64,000 nt of DNA from Oreohelix idahoensis (Eukaryota; Mollusca; Gastropoda; Stylommatophora; Oreohelicidae), in NCBI GenBank assembly GCA_024509875.1, contig JAMPIV010018974.1:44978-108977 (forward strand), read 5' to 3'. Below, in pieces: positions 45,831 to 59,001 of this stretch. Positions within the stretch are counted from its first letter, which is position 1; the number at the start of each line of letters is the position of its first letter. The notes under the pieces were generated by a model. It was not told the origin of the DNA. It saw nothing but the letters and a program-made list of their open reading frames with translations, and searched no databases. Position numbers and translations under genes: made by a program.

Positions 45831-48213
45831 TGTGGTGGGTTTATATGTTATTTATGTTAATTATTATTAATTGTCTACAGAGTGAGGTCCAGCTATGTAA
45901 GTCCCTGAGTCTAATAGTTGATGATGATGTATTCTCAGGGTACCTAACTGCTACCACTCTATGATCTCACTCTGCGAAATATTGTAAGTCTATTAATTTA
46001 TATGGCTACGTGTCTAGGATAATGTATGTGTGATGTATGATAACAAATTTAACACAACTGTAACTCAATCTAATAAACTCAAGTAAGACAGTGGTTAAAG
46101 TTATAGGATTAATTTACAATTTTAATTTCCTGACTCTCAAATGTTTTGAATCAGGAAGGTTAAACTCAAAATAAATGTGGTTATGTACACAGGTAAATAC
46201 AGTGGATGGACATCTTGTCCCATAAATGATATTATTAAAATGTTTCTGTACTTGTATCCCTGGCTGTAGTAACAAGGTATTAAGAAGGGTCACTAGTTGG
46301 AAGAACTGTTCCTTTCATCATGTCACTAGAACGTTTAATTACAGTGTGGAGGTTAACAATGAAATGAGAAATCATTAGCCCTCAAAACGAAGGCTTATCT
46401 TTCAATCCGTGGCAAGTAGGTGGTTGACTGGAAAAATGACACTTTCTGTTCACACGTGTCTCAGCTGGAGTCAGCTTTTGCAGTTAGATTTCACAATACA
46501 AGCAACAGGTAAGTTGCCTCGTACACTGCCTCTCCAGGTTTTGTCTTACTGGTTACTCGTTGATGCAACCCTGCAACAATGAACAATGCCTCCCTAAATA
46601 CACTTCATATACACATCTCCACACCTAATAAATAAACATCGTTAAACATTCGTAGTGATCAGCCCAAGTGCTAATCAATAGCAGGATAGCTACAGTTCCT
46701 AATTGTATTGTGACTTCTCAATCCGTGGGTATCTGCTCTTTCCCACATGGCTTCAACGCCTCTGTCACTTAGACTTTAGTTATCTTTTATATCATCAGCT
46801 GGGATACACTCTTTTCTGTTTTCTTTCTGGTGATCTGTTAACTCTGGTAGTATGACTTCCTATTTAATCTCCAAGAGTTATTGGAACACAGTGGCCTGTA
46901 GAGAACTGCCAGTAGCTTTCTGGTCTTATAGTCAAAATATTTTGTTATGCATGGCAATATTCAAACACCATTTACATTTTGTTTTTCTGCTTCAATAGTG
47001 TGCTTAGGCATGCATGTGCTTCCTTAGGATGCCATAAGCTTCCACAATAGCAATGTCGCACAACACAAAATTTGTGGGCGCCCTATCTGGGTTAGCCTCT
47101 ACACATTAATAAGAATATTAATAAAAGCATTTATCTTACCGCAATCAATGAAATAATACACTAGTATAGATTAACTGGCGATCAATGGGCACAAATCTTG
47201 ATTGCCGCCGTCCAGACGCAAAGGCAATGGGTCACACACACGGCTTTGCTACTGTTCTTAATCTGACTAGGTGAACAAATATTCTTCAAGTGGCAGCGTT
47301 TGCTTGGCCACCCTTTAGTTTTATCTCTCCCCTTTTCAATATCAGTACCCAATCAAATTTGAATCCAGCCAATTTGACCTTTTTCACAGACGCGTTAGAA
47401 AGTGTAACATCCCAAGATTTTCAAAACCGAGCAGTTATCAGCGCGTTTGTCTGCCTGTCTCAATTTCTTATTTCTACAATATCTCTGTTATTAATTGTGC
47501 GATTTTAAAGGTGAAAAGTGATTATTAAATGGCCCACTGTCCTTTATCTATCCATTATAACTTCATATTCTTCGTTATCTTCGTTTCCATCTGTGTACTT
47601 TTCCTCTTTATTTATTCCACCTACAATACTTTTCTCTAAGGCAAGGTAATTCATTATAAGGAATAATATGATCTTTTAATGAACAATATTATCATAACTT
47701 TTCAACCATCCCTTTTTATTTCTGTATTCTTCTTTCTTTCCGAAGAAATAATTATCTGAGTTTCCTCTTTTCCTCCCCCCCCCCTTTTTTTTCTCTGCCC
47801 ACATGCGTTAGTCGTTTCAGTTGCCAAGTAACAAGTTAGGCTAACTTTTGTCACGTTTACTACCTCTTCCCCTCTCTCCTTGTATTTTCAAGACGGTGGC
47901 GACTTGGACCGATGCCAAGCTGTCTATCCATCGTTCCTAACAATTAGTACGGGTGTAAAAAAGTGGGGTTTGGTAGGTGAGACTTGCCCGCTCGCTAACA
48001 AATATTCAAATATTTGCCACGCGTCTTGTGTTTCAAGAGACGGGGCCTAACGACACACTGTCGCATGTTGTACTACTAATAGATTATAAGAATGCGTTAG
48101 TTTTATTTTACTTGGCTTTCAACCAAGGTCAAATACAGAATTTATTCATAGATTTTGTAACGAGAAAAAAAATATAAATGAGAGCGGGGGGTAACATGGA
48201 GTATTTTATCACA
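45831..48213 (-). mobile_element. LTR B3, 2383 bp
   Basis: A complete array LTR, TGTGGTGGG ... TTTATCACA. It belongs to the same variant group as B1 and B4 (TCTAATAAACTC near 46069). It serves as 5' LTR of unit 2 and 3' LTR of unit 3. Confidence 0.95.
45878..45974 (-). other. Predicted hairpin near the LTR end (array element B)
   Basis: Perfect 9-bp arms CAGAGTGAG (45878-45886) and CTCACTCTG (45966-45974) enclose 79 nt with CTGCTACCAC, 47 bp inside the LTR end. The same structure occurs in the other array LTRs. Confidence 0.55.
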
Positions 48214-51200
48214 CATCTCCCTTGTTAAAAAGTCTGCATCCCATGCAGCTTTCACCTCCGTGTTACAATCCCGATCGAATTAACTCAACTAGGCTTTATG
48301 AGTATCCTGGGTTTCTGCAGGTAGGTGCCTACTCAAGAAATCCGCCCCAACATTCTGCGACCCAAGAATTTATTCAATGGTAAACGAATAAGGTTGAATG
48401 AGCAAAGACCATCTTAATAAACGGGCATTTCCATGTTTTGCCTGAGCCAAAAATACCAATGGCTGATGATCCGATTGTACCACAAATGTTCTACCATATA
48501 GATAGATCTGGAACTTCTTGATCGCCCAGACTAAAGCCAAACATTCTTTTTCAATAGTTGAGTAGTTTTGTTCCGCTCTGTTTAATTTGCGACTGGCATA
48601 AGCAACTGGGTTCAATTCCCCACCTGGCGAAGAGGACCTTTGATTGCCTTGTTATTTGGCCGGCCTATATTCATGTAATTGGAAGTAATGTGGTGGTGAC
48701 TTTTTACCACACCAACCGTCCGCTACCAATTTTTTTTCTTTTGGGGTTTCCATCGCAGTTTCAGTTTCAAATTGATGGGACTTCCCTCTCTTTTATTTTC
48801 GTCCAGTTCCCGGAATTCCGACCAAGGGATTGTCGGGTGGGACTGGGTTGAGGTTACTTTTTGTATCCTGCTCATAGTGGCCATTCTAACTGATTTATTA
48901 GAAGACTGGGTGTGAAAAGGGGTTTTCCTATCCACGATGTCTACCTTATTATATTTATTTTTCCTTTTATTTTCAGGCCTGTTTTCACCGTAGTGCTTTT
49001 GTAGGTCCTGATGATTTTCCCAACGTATGGGCTTTCCCTTGTTGCATTGGTCACAGGCCTCCACACATTCTGCAACATCTGCAGCTACGCCTGGCCAATA
49101 GAATATCATAGATACTTTTTGACATGTAGTACCTATTTTCTCATGCAACATGTGATCTTTTTATCACTTTCTCCCTATATGAAGTGGGAAGTACCAGCTG
49201 GCCATGCCCATTTGAACCAGTTCCAGCCTTCCTATACATTAGTTTATTCTTCATATAAAAGCCTCCTTTGTTTGGAGGGGTATGGCATTTTGGGAGTTTC
49301 TTGAAACACGGCTTTTGTGACCTATCCTCAGCCTGTGCCTTCCTCATCTCCTCTGGATGAGTATTTATTGGGTTTTCTTCCTCCTTCCTTGATTTTGACC
49401 TGGTCTGTACTGTAGCCATGATCACTGATCTTTTGGGATTTCCCAAAAAGACGTATCTACACCCCAATATCAGAGGGTAGATTGGTTCGTTTATCACTGC
49501 TGCTCTAATCACTCCTTCCACATAGCGTGTTTTTACACTTATTCTGGCAATGGGAAGTGTCATGGTTGCTACTTCCTTAGTCGCCCCTTGGATCTCCACT
49601 GTTTCTGTGGTATATTGATCTGGGTGCCCCAGGTGAGAACTCACGACTGAGTCAAAATCCAATCCAGTATCATAAAGGCACCTTATGGGGGCCCCATTAC
49701 ATACTACGTCTTCACATACAGGGGGATGATAAGGTTCCTGCAGGCCAGTAGGGTTTTCCTTGGGTCCCTTGTTTCCTGTTTTCATGCATGCAGCGTAATG
49801 AGGAGGTTTCTTCTTACAGTCTCTGGTGTTATGATTGTCCCTCTTACAAAATTTACACCATCTCCTTTCTGGGTTGAAAGGTTTCCTTTCATTGAATTGC
49901 GGGTTTCTATCTCTAGGGTCAAATCTTGGCCTATCATAGTTTGGTTTACCTCTAATACCTTGGTCCCTATTATCAAATTTGTTCTGGTTTTGAGGGGCTT
50001 TATTATTTTCTATCTGTTTCCTTTTTACTCCAGCTATTTCAGACTGGGCTGCCTGATACCTTTCAGCCACATTAAGAATCTCCCCCAGCCTCTCCGCACC
50101 TTGTTCCGTGAGAAATTTTCTCAGGTCTGGAGCCATGGACTCTCTTAACTGCTCCATCATAATCATTTCCTTTAAATCTTGGGTTTTTCCCAGAGCAGTC
50201 CATTTCTCCAGGTAAGTATCTAGTCGTGCAGAGAACTGGTGGTAGGTCTCCCCGGAAAGTAGTTTAGCATTTCTAAAATTTTTTTGGGTAAAATTCACTA
50301 TTTTTCTCATATCTAACTAGGAGAGCTTGTTTTAAAATGTCATAGTCTTCCTGATCGTCTCTACTCAATTTTGAGAACACTTCATAAGTTGTTCCCCGAA
50401 GCCCTTGGGATAACTTTAGACTCCATTTTTCCCTCTCCAAACCATAATTTGTAGCTAGTCTTTCAAATCTAGAGAGGAAGGACTCAATGGCATCCTCTTT
50501 TTCTACAAAGGGGTCCAAATGAAACCCCATGGCTGAGTTGGAGGCTCCCTGACTTGCAGTAGCATCAGAGGTAGATGGGCTGTTACCATTTTCTGGAGCA
50601 TGGACTTGCAATTCTAACTCTCTTAGTCGTAGCTCATGTTTCCTCTGTAATCTCCTCTCCTCTTTTTCAGCCTCTAATCTCTTTTCTTCTTTTCAGCCGC
50701 TAATCTCTTTTCTTCTTTTTCCTTTTCAGCCGCTAATCTCTTTTCTTCTTTTTCCTTTTCAGCCGCTAATCTCTTTTCTTCTTTCTCTGCTTCCCTCTTC
50801 TTTTCCTCTGCTTCCAATTTTGTCTCCTCTAATTGTAGCCTTTTGATTTCAGCCTCCCTCTCAGCCTCTAATTTCCTAGCCTCCCTAGCATCTTCTAATT
50901 GTAATCTTTTTTCTTCTGCTAACCTCCTATCTTCCCTTTCAATAAACTTATCACATTCTGATGTTACATACTGCACCAGAACTTGCCCATCCATTCCCAT
51001 TTCCTTTGCAGTCTGCACAGCAGCAGATCTGAACTTGGCCAAGTCTGCCATAATTTTCTTGAACAAAATTCTAATAATTTAACTGTATTAACTAACAAAT
51101 GTTAACTAATTAATTATGGGCTATGACAACTCATTAAATTCTCCACACTGAATAATTAATTTTGTACAATGGGGATACCTTGAGTCTATGATGTTACTAT

Positions 51201-51231
51201 AAATTTAAATCCCGGACGAGCCCCCAATATA
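48214..51231 (-). pseudogene. Array internal region 3: defective gag-pol
   Basis: The region is 3018 bp with the same layout as unit 1. The capsid-to-linker frame is open over 389 codons (50310-49141), including the knuckle (RWCKFCKRDNHNTRDC) and protease CLYDTGLDFDS. The gag N-terminus (51066-50674) is frameshifted at the coiled coil, and the capsid is frameshifted at about 50278-50290. Polypurine tract AAGGGAGATG (48214-48223) and tRNA-Pro PBS (51209-51226) are intact, so the RNA could still be copied in trans. Confidence 0.92.
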
Positions 51232-53608
51232 TGTGGTGGGTTTATATGTTATTTATGTTAATTATTATTAATTGTCTACAGAGTGAGGTCCAGCTATGTA
51301 AGTCCCTGAGTCTAATAGTTGATGATGATGTATTCTCAGGGTACCTAACTGCTACCACTCTATGATCTCACTCTGCGAAATATTGTAAGTCTATTAATTT
51401 ATATGGCTACGTGTCTAGGATAATGTATGTGTGATGTATGATAACAAATTTAACACAACTGTAACTCAATCTAATAAACTCAAGTAAGACAGTGGTTAAA
51501 GGTATAGGATTAATTTACAATTTTAATTTCCTGACTCTCAAATGTTTTGAATCAGGAAGGTTAAACTCAAAATAAATGTGGTTATGTACACAGGTAAATA
51601 CAGTGGATGGACATCTTGTCCCATAAATGATATTATTAAAATGTTTCTGTACTTGTATCCCTGGCTGTAGTAACAAGGTATTAAGAAGGGTCACTAGTTG
51701 GAAGAACTGTTCCTTTCATCATGTCACTAGAACGTTTAATTACAGTGTGGAGGTTAACAATGAAATGAGAAATCATTAGCCCTCAAAACGAAGGCTTATC
51801 TTTCAATCCGTGGCAAGTAGGTGGTTGACTGGAAAAATGACACTTTCTGTTCACACGTGTCTCAGCTGGAGTCAGCTTTTGCAGTTAGATTTCACAATAC
51901 AAGCAACAGGTAAGTTGCCTCGTACACTGCCTCTCCAGGTTTTGTCTTACTGGTTACTCGTTGATGCAACCCTGCAACAATGAACAATGCCTCCCTAAAT
52001 ACACTTCATATACACATCTCCACACCTAATAAATAAACATCGTTAAACATTCGTAGTGATCAGCCCAAGTGCTAATCAATAGCTACAGTTCCTAATTGTA
52101 TTGTGACTTCTCAATCCGTGGGTATCTGCTCTTTCCCACATGGCTTCAACGCCTCTGTCACTTAGACTTTAGTTATCTTTTATATCATCAGCTAGGATAC
52201 ACTCTTTTCTGTTTTCTTTCTGGTGATCTGTTAACTCTGGTAGTATGACTTCCTATTTAATCTCCAAGAGTTATTGGAACACAGTGGCCTGTAGAGAACT
52301 GCCAGTAGCTTTCTGGTCTTATAGTCAAAATATTTTGTTATGCATGGCAATATTCAAACACCATTTACATTTTGTTTTTCTGCTTCAATAGTGTGCTTAG
52401 GCATGCATGTGCTTCCTTAGGATGCCATAAGCTTCCACAATAGCAATGTCGCACAACACAAAATTTGTGGGCGCCCTATCTGGGTTAGCCTCTACACATT
52501 AATAAGAATATTAATAAAAGCATTTATCTTACCGCAATCAATGAAATAATACACTAGTATAGATTAACTGGCGATCAATGGGCACAAATCTTGATTGCCG
52601 CCGTCCAGACGCAAAGGCAATGGGTCACACACACGGCTTTGCTACTGTTCTTAATCTGACTAGGTGAACAAATATTCTTCAAGTGGCAGCGTTTGCTTGG
52701 CCACCCTTTAGTTTTATCTCTCCCCTTTTCAATATCAGTACCCAATCAAATTTGAATCCAGCCAATTTGACCTTTTTCACAGACGCGTTAGAAAGTGTAA
52801 CATCCCAAGATTTTCAAAACCGAGCAGTTATCAGCGCGTTTGTCTGCCTGTCTCAATTTCTTATTTCTACAATATCTCTGTTATTAATTGTGCGATTTTA
52901 AAGGTGAAAAGTGATTATTAAATGGCCCACTGTCCTTTATCTATCCATTATAACTTCATATTCTTCGTTATCTTCGTTTCCATCTGTGTACTTTTCCTCT
53001 TTCTTTATTCCAACTACAATACTTTTCTCTAAGGCAAGGTAATTCATTATAAGGAATAATATGATCTTTTAATGAACAATATTATCATAACTTTTCAACC
53101 ATCCCTTTTTATTTCTGTATTCTTCTTTCTTTCCGAAGAAATAATTATCTGAGTTTCCTCTTTTCCTTCCCCCCCCCTTTTTTTTTCTCTGCCCACATGC
53201 GTTAGTCGTTTCAGTTGCCAAGTAACAAGTTAGGCTAACTTTTGTCACGTTAACTACCTCTTCCCCTCTCTCCTTGTATTTTCAAGACGGTGGCGACTTG
53301 GACCGATGCCAAGCTGTCTATCCATCGTTCCTAACAATTAGTACGGGTGTAAAAAAAGTGGGGTTTGGTAGGTGAGACTTGCCCGCTCGCTAACAAATAT
53401 TCAAATATTTGCCACGCGTCTTGTGTTTCAAGAGACGGGGTCTAACGACACACTGTCGCATGTTGTACTACTAATAGATTATAAGAATGCGTTAGTTTTA
53501 TTTTACTTGGCTTTCAACCAAGGTCAAATACAGAATTTATTCATAGATTTTGTAACGAGAAAAAATATATAAATGAGAGCGGGGGGTAACATGGAGTATT
53601 TTATCACA
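51232..53608 (-). mobile_element. LTR B4, 2377 bp
   Basis: A complete LTR of the B1/B3 variant group, shared between units 3 and 4. Confidence 0.95.
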
Positions 53609-56600
53609 CATCTCCCTTGTTAAAAAGTCTGCATCCCATGCAGCTTTCACCTCCGTGTTACAATCCCGATCGAATTAACTCAACTAGGCTTTATGAGTAT
53701 CCTGGGTTTCTGCAGGTAGGTGCCTACTCAAGAAATCCGCCCCAACATTCTGCGACCCAAGAATTTATTCAATGGTAAACGAATAAGGTTGAATGAGCAA
53801 AGACCATCTTAATAAACGGGCATTTCCATGTTTTGCCTGAGCCAAAAATACCAATGGCTGATGATCCGATTGTACCACAAATGTTCTACCATATAGATAG
53901 ATCTGGAACTTCTTGATCGCCCAGACTAAAGCCAAACATTCTTTTTCAATAGTTGAGTAGTTTTGTTCCGCTCTGTTTAATTTGCGACTGGCATAAGCAA
54001 CTGGGTTCAATTCCCCACCTGGCGAAGAGGACCTTTGATTGCCTTGTTATTTGGCCGGCCTATATTCATGTAATTGGAAGTAATGTGGTGGTGACTTTTT
54101 ACCACACCAACCGTCCGCTACCAATTTTTTTTCTTTTGGGGTTTCCATCGCAGTTTCAGTTTCAAATTGATGGGACTTCCCTCTCTTTTATTTTCGTCCA
54201 GTTCCCGGAATTCCGACCAAGGGATTGTCGGGTGGGACTGGGTTGAGGTTACTTTTTGTATCCTACTCATAGTGGCCATTCTAACTGATTTATTAGAAGA
54301 CTGGGTGTGAAAAGGGGTTTTCCTATCCACGATGTCTACCTTATTATATTTATTTTTCCTTTTATTTTCAGGCCTGTTTTCACCGTAGTGCTTTTGTAGG
54401 TCCTGATGATTTTCCCAACGTATGGGATTTCCCTTGTTGCATTGGTCACAGGCCTCCACACATTCTGCAACATCTGCAGCTACGCCTGGCCAATAGAATA
54501 TCATAGATACTTTTTGACATGTAGTACCTATTTTCTCATGCAACATGTGATCTTTTTATCACTTTCTCCCTATATGAAGTGGGAAGTACCAGCTGGCCAT
54601 GCCCATTTGAACCAGTTCCAGCCTTCCTATACATTAGTTTATTCTTCATATAAAAGCCTCCTTTGTTTGGAGGGGTATGGCATTTTGGGAGTTTCTTGAA
54701 ACACGGCTTTTGTGACCTATCCTCAGCCTGTGCCTTCCTCATCTCCTCTGGATGAGTATTTATTGGGTTTTCTTCTTCCTTCCTTGATTTTGACCTGGTC
54801 TGTACTGTAGCCATGATCACTGATCTTTTGGGATTTCCCAAAAAGACGTATCTACACCCCAATATCAGAGGGTAGATTGGTTCGTTTATCACTGCTGCTC
54901 TAATCACTCCTTCCACATAGCGTGTTTTTACACTTATTCTGGCAATGGGAAGTGTCATGGTTGCTACTTCCTTAGTCGCCCCTTGGATCTCCACTGTTTC
55001 TGTGGTATATTGATCTGGGTGCCCCAGGTGAGAACTCACGACTGAGTCAAAATCCAATCCAGTATCATAAAGGCACCTTATGGTGGCCCCATTACATACT
55101 ACGTCTTCACATACAGGGGGATGATAAGGTTCCTGCAGGCCAGTAGGGTTTTCCTTGGGTCCCTTGTTTCCTGTTTTCATGCATGCAGCGTAATGAGGAG
55201 GTTTCTTCTTACAGTCTCTGGTGTTATGATTGTCCCTCTTACAAAATTTACACCATCTCCTTTCTGGGTTGAAAGGTTTCCTTTCATTGAATTGCGGGTT
55301 TCTATCTCTAGGGTCAAATCTTGGCCTATCATAGTTTGGTTTACCTCTAATACCTTGGTCCCTATTATCAAATTTGTTCTGGTTTTGAGGGGCTTTATTA
55401 TTTTCTATCTGTTTCCTTTTTACTCCAGCTATTTCAGACTGGGCTGCCTGATACCTTTCAGCCACATTAAGAATCTCCCCCAGCCTCTCCGCACCTTGTT
55501 CCGTGAGAAATTTTCTCAGGTCTGGAGCCATGGACTCTCTTAACTGCTCCATCATAATCATTTCCTTTAAATCTTGGGTTTTTCCCAGAGCAGTCCATTT
55601 CTCCAGGTAAGTATCTAGTCGTGCAGAGAACTGGTGGTAGGTCTCCCCGGAAAGTAGTTTAGCATTTCTAAAAATTTTTCGGTAAAATTCACTATTTTTC
55701 TCATATCTAACTAGGAGAGCTTGTTTTAAAATGTCATAGTCTTCCTGATCGTCTCTACTCAATTTTGAGAACACTTCATAAGATGTTCCCCGAAGCCCTT
55801 GGGATAACTTTAGACTCCATTTTTCCCTCTCCAAACCATAATTTGTAGCTAGTCTTTCAAATCTAGAGAGGAAGGACTCAATGGCATCCTCTTTTTCTAC
55901 AAAGGGGTCCAAATGAAACCCCATGGCTGAGTTGGAGGCTCCCTGACTTGCAGTAGCATCAGAGGTAGATGGGCTGTTACCATTTTCTGGAGCATGGACT
56001 TGCAATTCTAACTCTCTTAGTCGTAGCTCATGTTTCCTCTGTAATCTCCTCTCCTCTTTTTCAGCCTCTAATCTCTTTTCTTCTTTTCAGCCGCTAATCT
56101 CTTTTCTTCTTTTTCCTTTTCAGCCGCTAATCTCTTTTCTTCTTTTTCCTTTTCAGCCGCTAATCTCTTTTCTTCTTTCTCTGCTTCCCTCTTCTTTTCC
56201 TCTGCTTCCAATTTTGTCTCCTCTAATTGTAGCCTTTTGATTTCAGCCTCCCTCTCAGCCTCTAATTTCCTAGCCTCCCTAGCATCTTCTAATTGTAATC
56301 TTTTTTTCTTCTGCTAACCTCCTATCTTCCCTTTCAATAAACTTATCACATTCTGATGTTACATACTGCACCAGAACTTGCCCATCCATTCCCATTTCCT
56401 TTGCAGTCTGCACAGCAGCAGATCTGAACTTGGCCAAGTCTGCCATAATTTTCTTGAACAAAATTCTAATAATTTAACTGTATTAACTAACAAATGTTAA
56501 CTAATTAATTATGGGCTATGACAACACATTAAATTCTCCACACTGAATAATTAATTTTGTACAATGGGGATACCTTGAGTCTATGATGTTACTATAAATT

Positions 56601-56626
56601 TAAATCCCGGACGAGCCCCCAATATA
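53609..56626 (-). pseudogene. Array internal region 4: longest surviving gag-protease frame
   Basis: The region is 3018 bp. A frame of 489 codons (56005-54536) carries capsid, the CCHC knuckle and protease without the capsid frameshift of units 1-3, so it preserves the older state at that site. The N-terminal gag (56461-56279) is broken by an extra T in addition to the shared coiled-coil frameshift. Further left it has the same missing integrase core and RT, the same integrase-RNase H fusion and the same unrecognised segment. The PBS is at 56604-56621. Confidence 0.92.
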
Positions 56627-58996
56627 TGTGGTGGGTTTATATGTTATTTATGTTAATTATTATTAATTGTCTACAGAGTGAGGTCCAGCTATGTAAGTCC
56701 CTGAGTCTAATAGTTGATGATGATGTATTCTCAGGGTACCTAACTGCTACCACTCTATGATCTCACTCTGCGAAATATTGTAAGTCTATTAATTTATATG
56801 GCTACGTGTCTAGGATAATGTATGTGTGATGTATGATAACAAATTTAACACAACTGTAACTCAATCGAATAATCTCAAGTAAGACAGTGGTTAAAGTTAT
56901 AGGATTAATTTACAATTTTAATTTCCTGACTCTCAAATTTTTTGAATCAGGAAGGTTAAACTCAAAATAAATGTGGTTATGTACACAGGTAAATACAGTG
57001 GATGGACATCTTGTCCCATAAATGATATTATTAAAATGTTTCTGTACTTGTATCCCTGGCTGTAGTAACAAGGTATTAAGAAGGGTCACTAGTTGGAAGA
57101 ACTGTTCCTTTCATCATCACTAGAACCTTTAATTACAGTGTGGAGGTTAACAATGAAATGAGAAATCATTAGCCCTCAAAACGAAGGCTTATCTTTCAAT
57201 CCGTGGCAAGTAGGTGGTTGACTGGAAAAATGACACTTTCTGTTCACACGTGTCTCAGCTGGAGTCAGCTTTTGCAGTTAGATTTCACAATACAAGCAAC
57301 AGGTAAGTTGCCTCGTACACTGCCTCTCCAGGTTTTGTCTTACTGGTTACTCGTTGATGCAACCCTGCAACAATGAACAATGCCTCCCTAAATACACTTC
57401 ATATACACATCTCCACACCTAATAAATAAACATCGTTAAACATTCGTAGTGATCAGCCCAAGTGCTAATCAATAGCTACAGTTCCTAATTGTATTGTGAC
57501 TTCTCAATCCGTGGGTATCTGCTCTTTTCCACATGGCTTCAACGCCTCTGTCACTTAGACTTTAGTTATCTTTTATATCATCAGCTGGGATACACTCTTT
57601 TCTGTTTTCTTTCTAATGATCTGTTAACACTGGTAGTATGACTTCCTATTTAATCTCCAAGAGTTATTGGAACACAGTGGCCTGTAGAGAACTGCCAGTA
57701 GCTTTCTGGTCTTATAGTCAAAATATTTTGTTATGCATGGCAATATTCAAACACCATTTACATTTTGTTTTTCTGCTTCAATAGTGTGCTTAGGCATGCA
57801 TGTGCTTCCTTAGGATGTCATAAGCTTCCACAATAGCAATGTCGCACAACACAAAATTTGTGGGCGCCCTATCTGGGTTAGCCTCTACACATTAATAAGA
57901 ATATTAATAAAAGCATTTATCTTACCGCAATCAATGAAATAATACACTAGTATAGATTAACTGGCGATCAATGGGCACAAATCTTAATCGCCGCCGTCCA
58001 GACGCAAAGGCAATGGGTCACACACAAGGCTTTGCTACTGTTCTTAATCTGACTAGGTGAACAAATATTCTTCGCTTGGCCACCCTTTAGTTTTATCTCT
58101 CCCCTTTTCAATATCAGTACCCAATCAAATTTGAATCCAGCCAATTTGACCTTTTTCACAGACGCGTTAGAAAGTGTAACATCCCAAGATTTTCAAAACC
58201 GAGCAGTTATCAGCGCGTTTGTCTGCCTGTCTCAATTTCTTATTTCTACAATATCTCTGTTATTAATTGTGCTATTTTAAAGGTGAAAAGTGATTATTAA
58301 ATGGCCCACTGTCCTTTATCTATCCATTATAACTTCATATACTTCGTTATCTTCGTTTCCATCTGTGTACTTTTCCTCTTTCTTTATTCCAACTACAATA
58401 CTTTTCTCTAAGGCAAGGTAATTCATTATAAGGAATAATATGATCTTTTAATAAGCAATATTATCATAACTTTTCAACCATCTCTTTTTATTTCTGTATT
58501 CTTCTTTCTTTTCGAAGAAATAATTATTTAAGTTTCCTCTTGTCCTTCCACCCCTCCTCCCCTTTTTTTTCTCTGCCCACATGCGTTAGTCGTTTCAGTT
58601 GCCAAGTAACAAGTTAGGCTAACTTTTGTCACGTTAACTATTTCTTCCCCTCTCTCCTTGTATTTTCAAGACGATGGCGACTTGGACCGATGCCAAGCTG
58701 TCTATCCGTCGTTCCTAACAATTAGTACGGGTGTATAAAAAGTGGGGTTTGGTAGGTGAGACTTGCCCGCTCGCTAACAAATATTCAAATATTTGCCACG
58801 CGTCTTGTGTTTCAAGAAACGGGGCCTAACGACACACTGTCGCATGTTGTACTATTAATAGATTCTAAGAATGCGTTAGCTAGTTTTATTTTACTTGGCT
58901 TTCAACCAAGGTCAAATACAGAATTTATTCATAGATTTTTGAACGAGAAAAAAAATATAAATGAGAGCGGGGGGTAACATGGAGTATTTTATCACA
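56627..58996 (-). mobile_element. LTR B5, 2370 bp, outer 5' LTR of the array
   Basis: Shares with B2 a set of variants absent from B1, B3 and B4 (TCGAATAATCTC near 56865, CTAATGATCTGTTAACACTGG near 57613). It ends TTTTATCACA and is followed by the array's right target copy AGACC (58997-59001). Confidence 0.95.
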
Positions 58997-59001
58997 AGAC
59001 C

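Larger units (their letters stand above)
22825..58996 (-). mobile_element. Tandem array of a defective gypsy element: five LTRs, four internal regions
   Basis: Five LTR copies of one family (starts at 22825, 37860, 45831, 51232 and 56627) alternate with four internal regions, three of them exactly 3018 bp. Adjacent units share an LTR. The only target copies are AGACC at 22820-22824 and AGACC at 58997-59001, at the outer edges. One proviral insertion therefore appears to have expanded to four units, most simply by unequal LTR-LTR recombination. Later insertions are the gypsy element in the first LTR and a LINE in the second internal region. Without these two the array is about 23.4 kb. Confidence 0.85.

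Noticed and set aside
22825..58996. Four independent insertions of the gypsy element side by side
   Set aside because: Units share LTRs exactly end to end, and no 5-bp target copies occur between units.
22825..58996. CRISPR-like or satellite array
   Set aside because: The repeat units are multi-kilobase LTR retrotransposon sequences with PBS, polypurine tract and gag-pol remnants. No short repeat-spacer structure exists.
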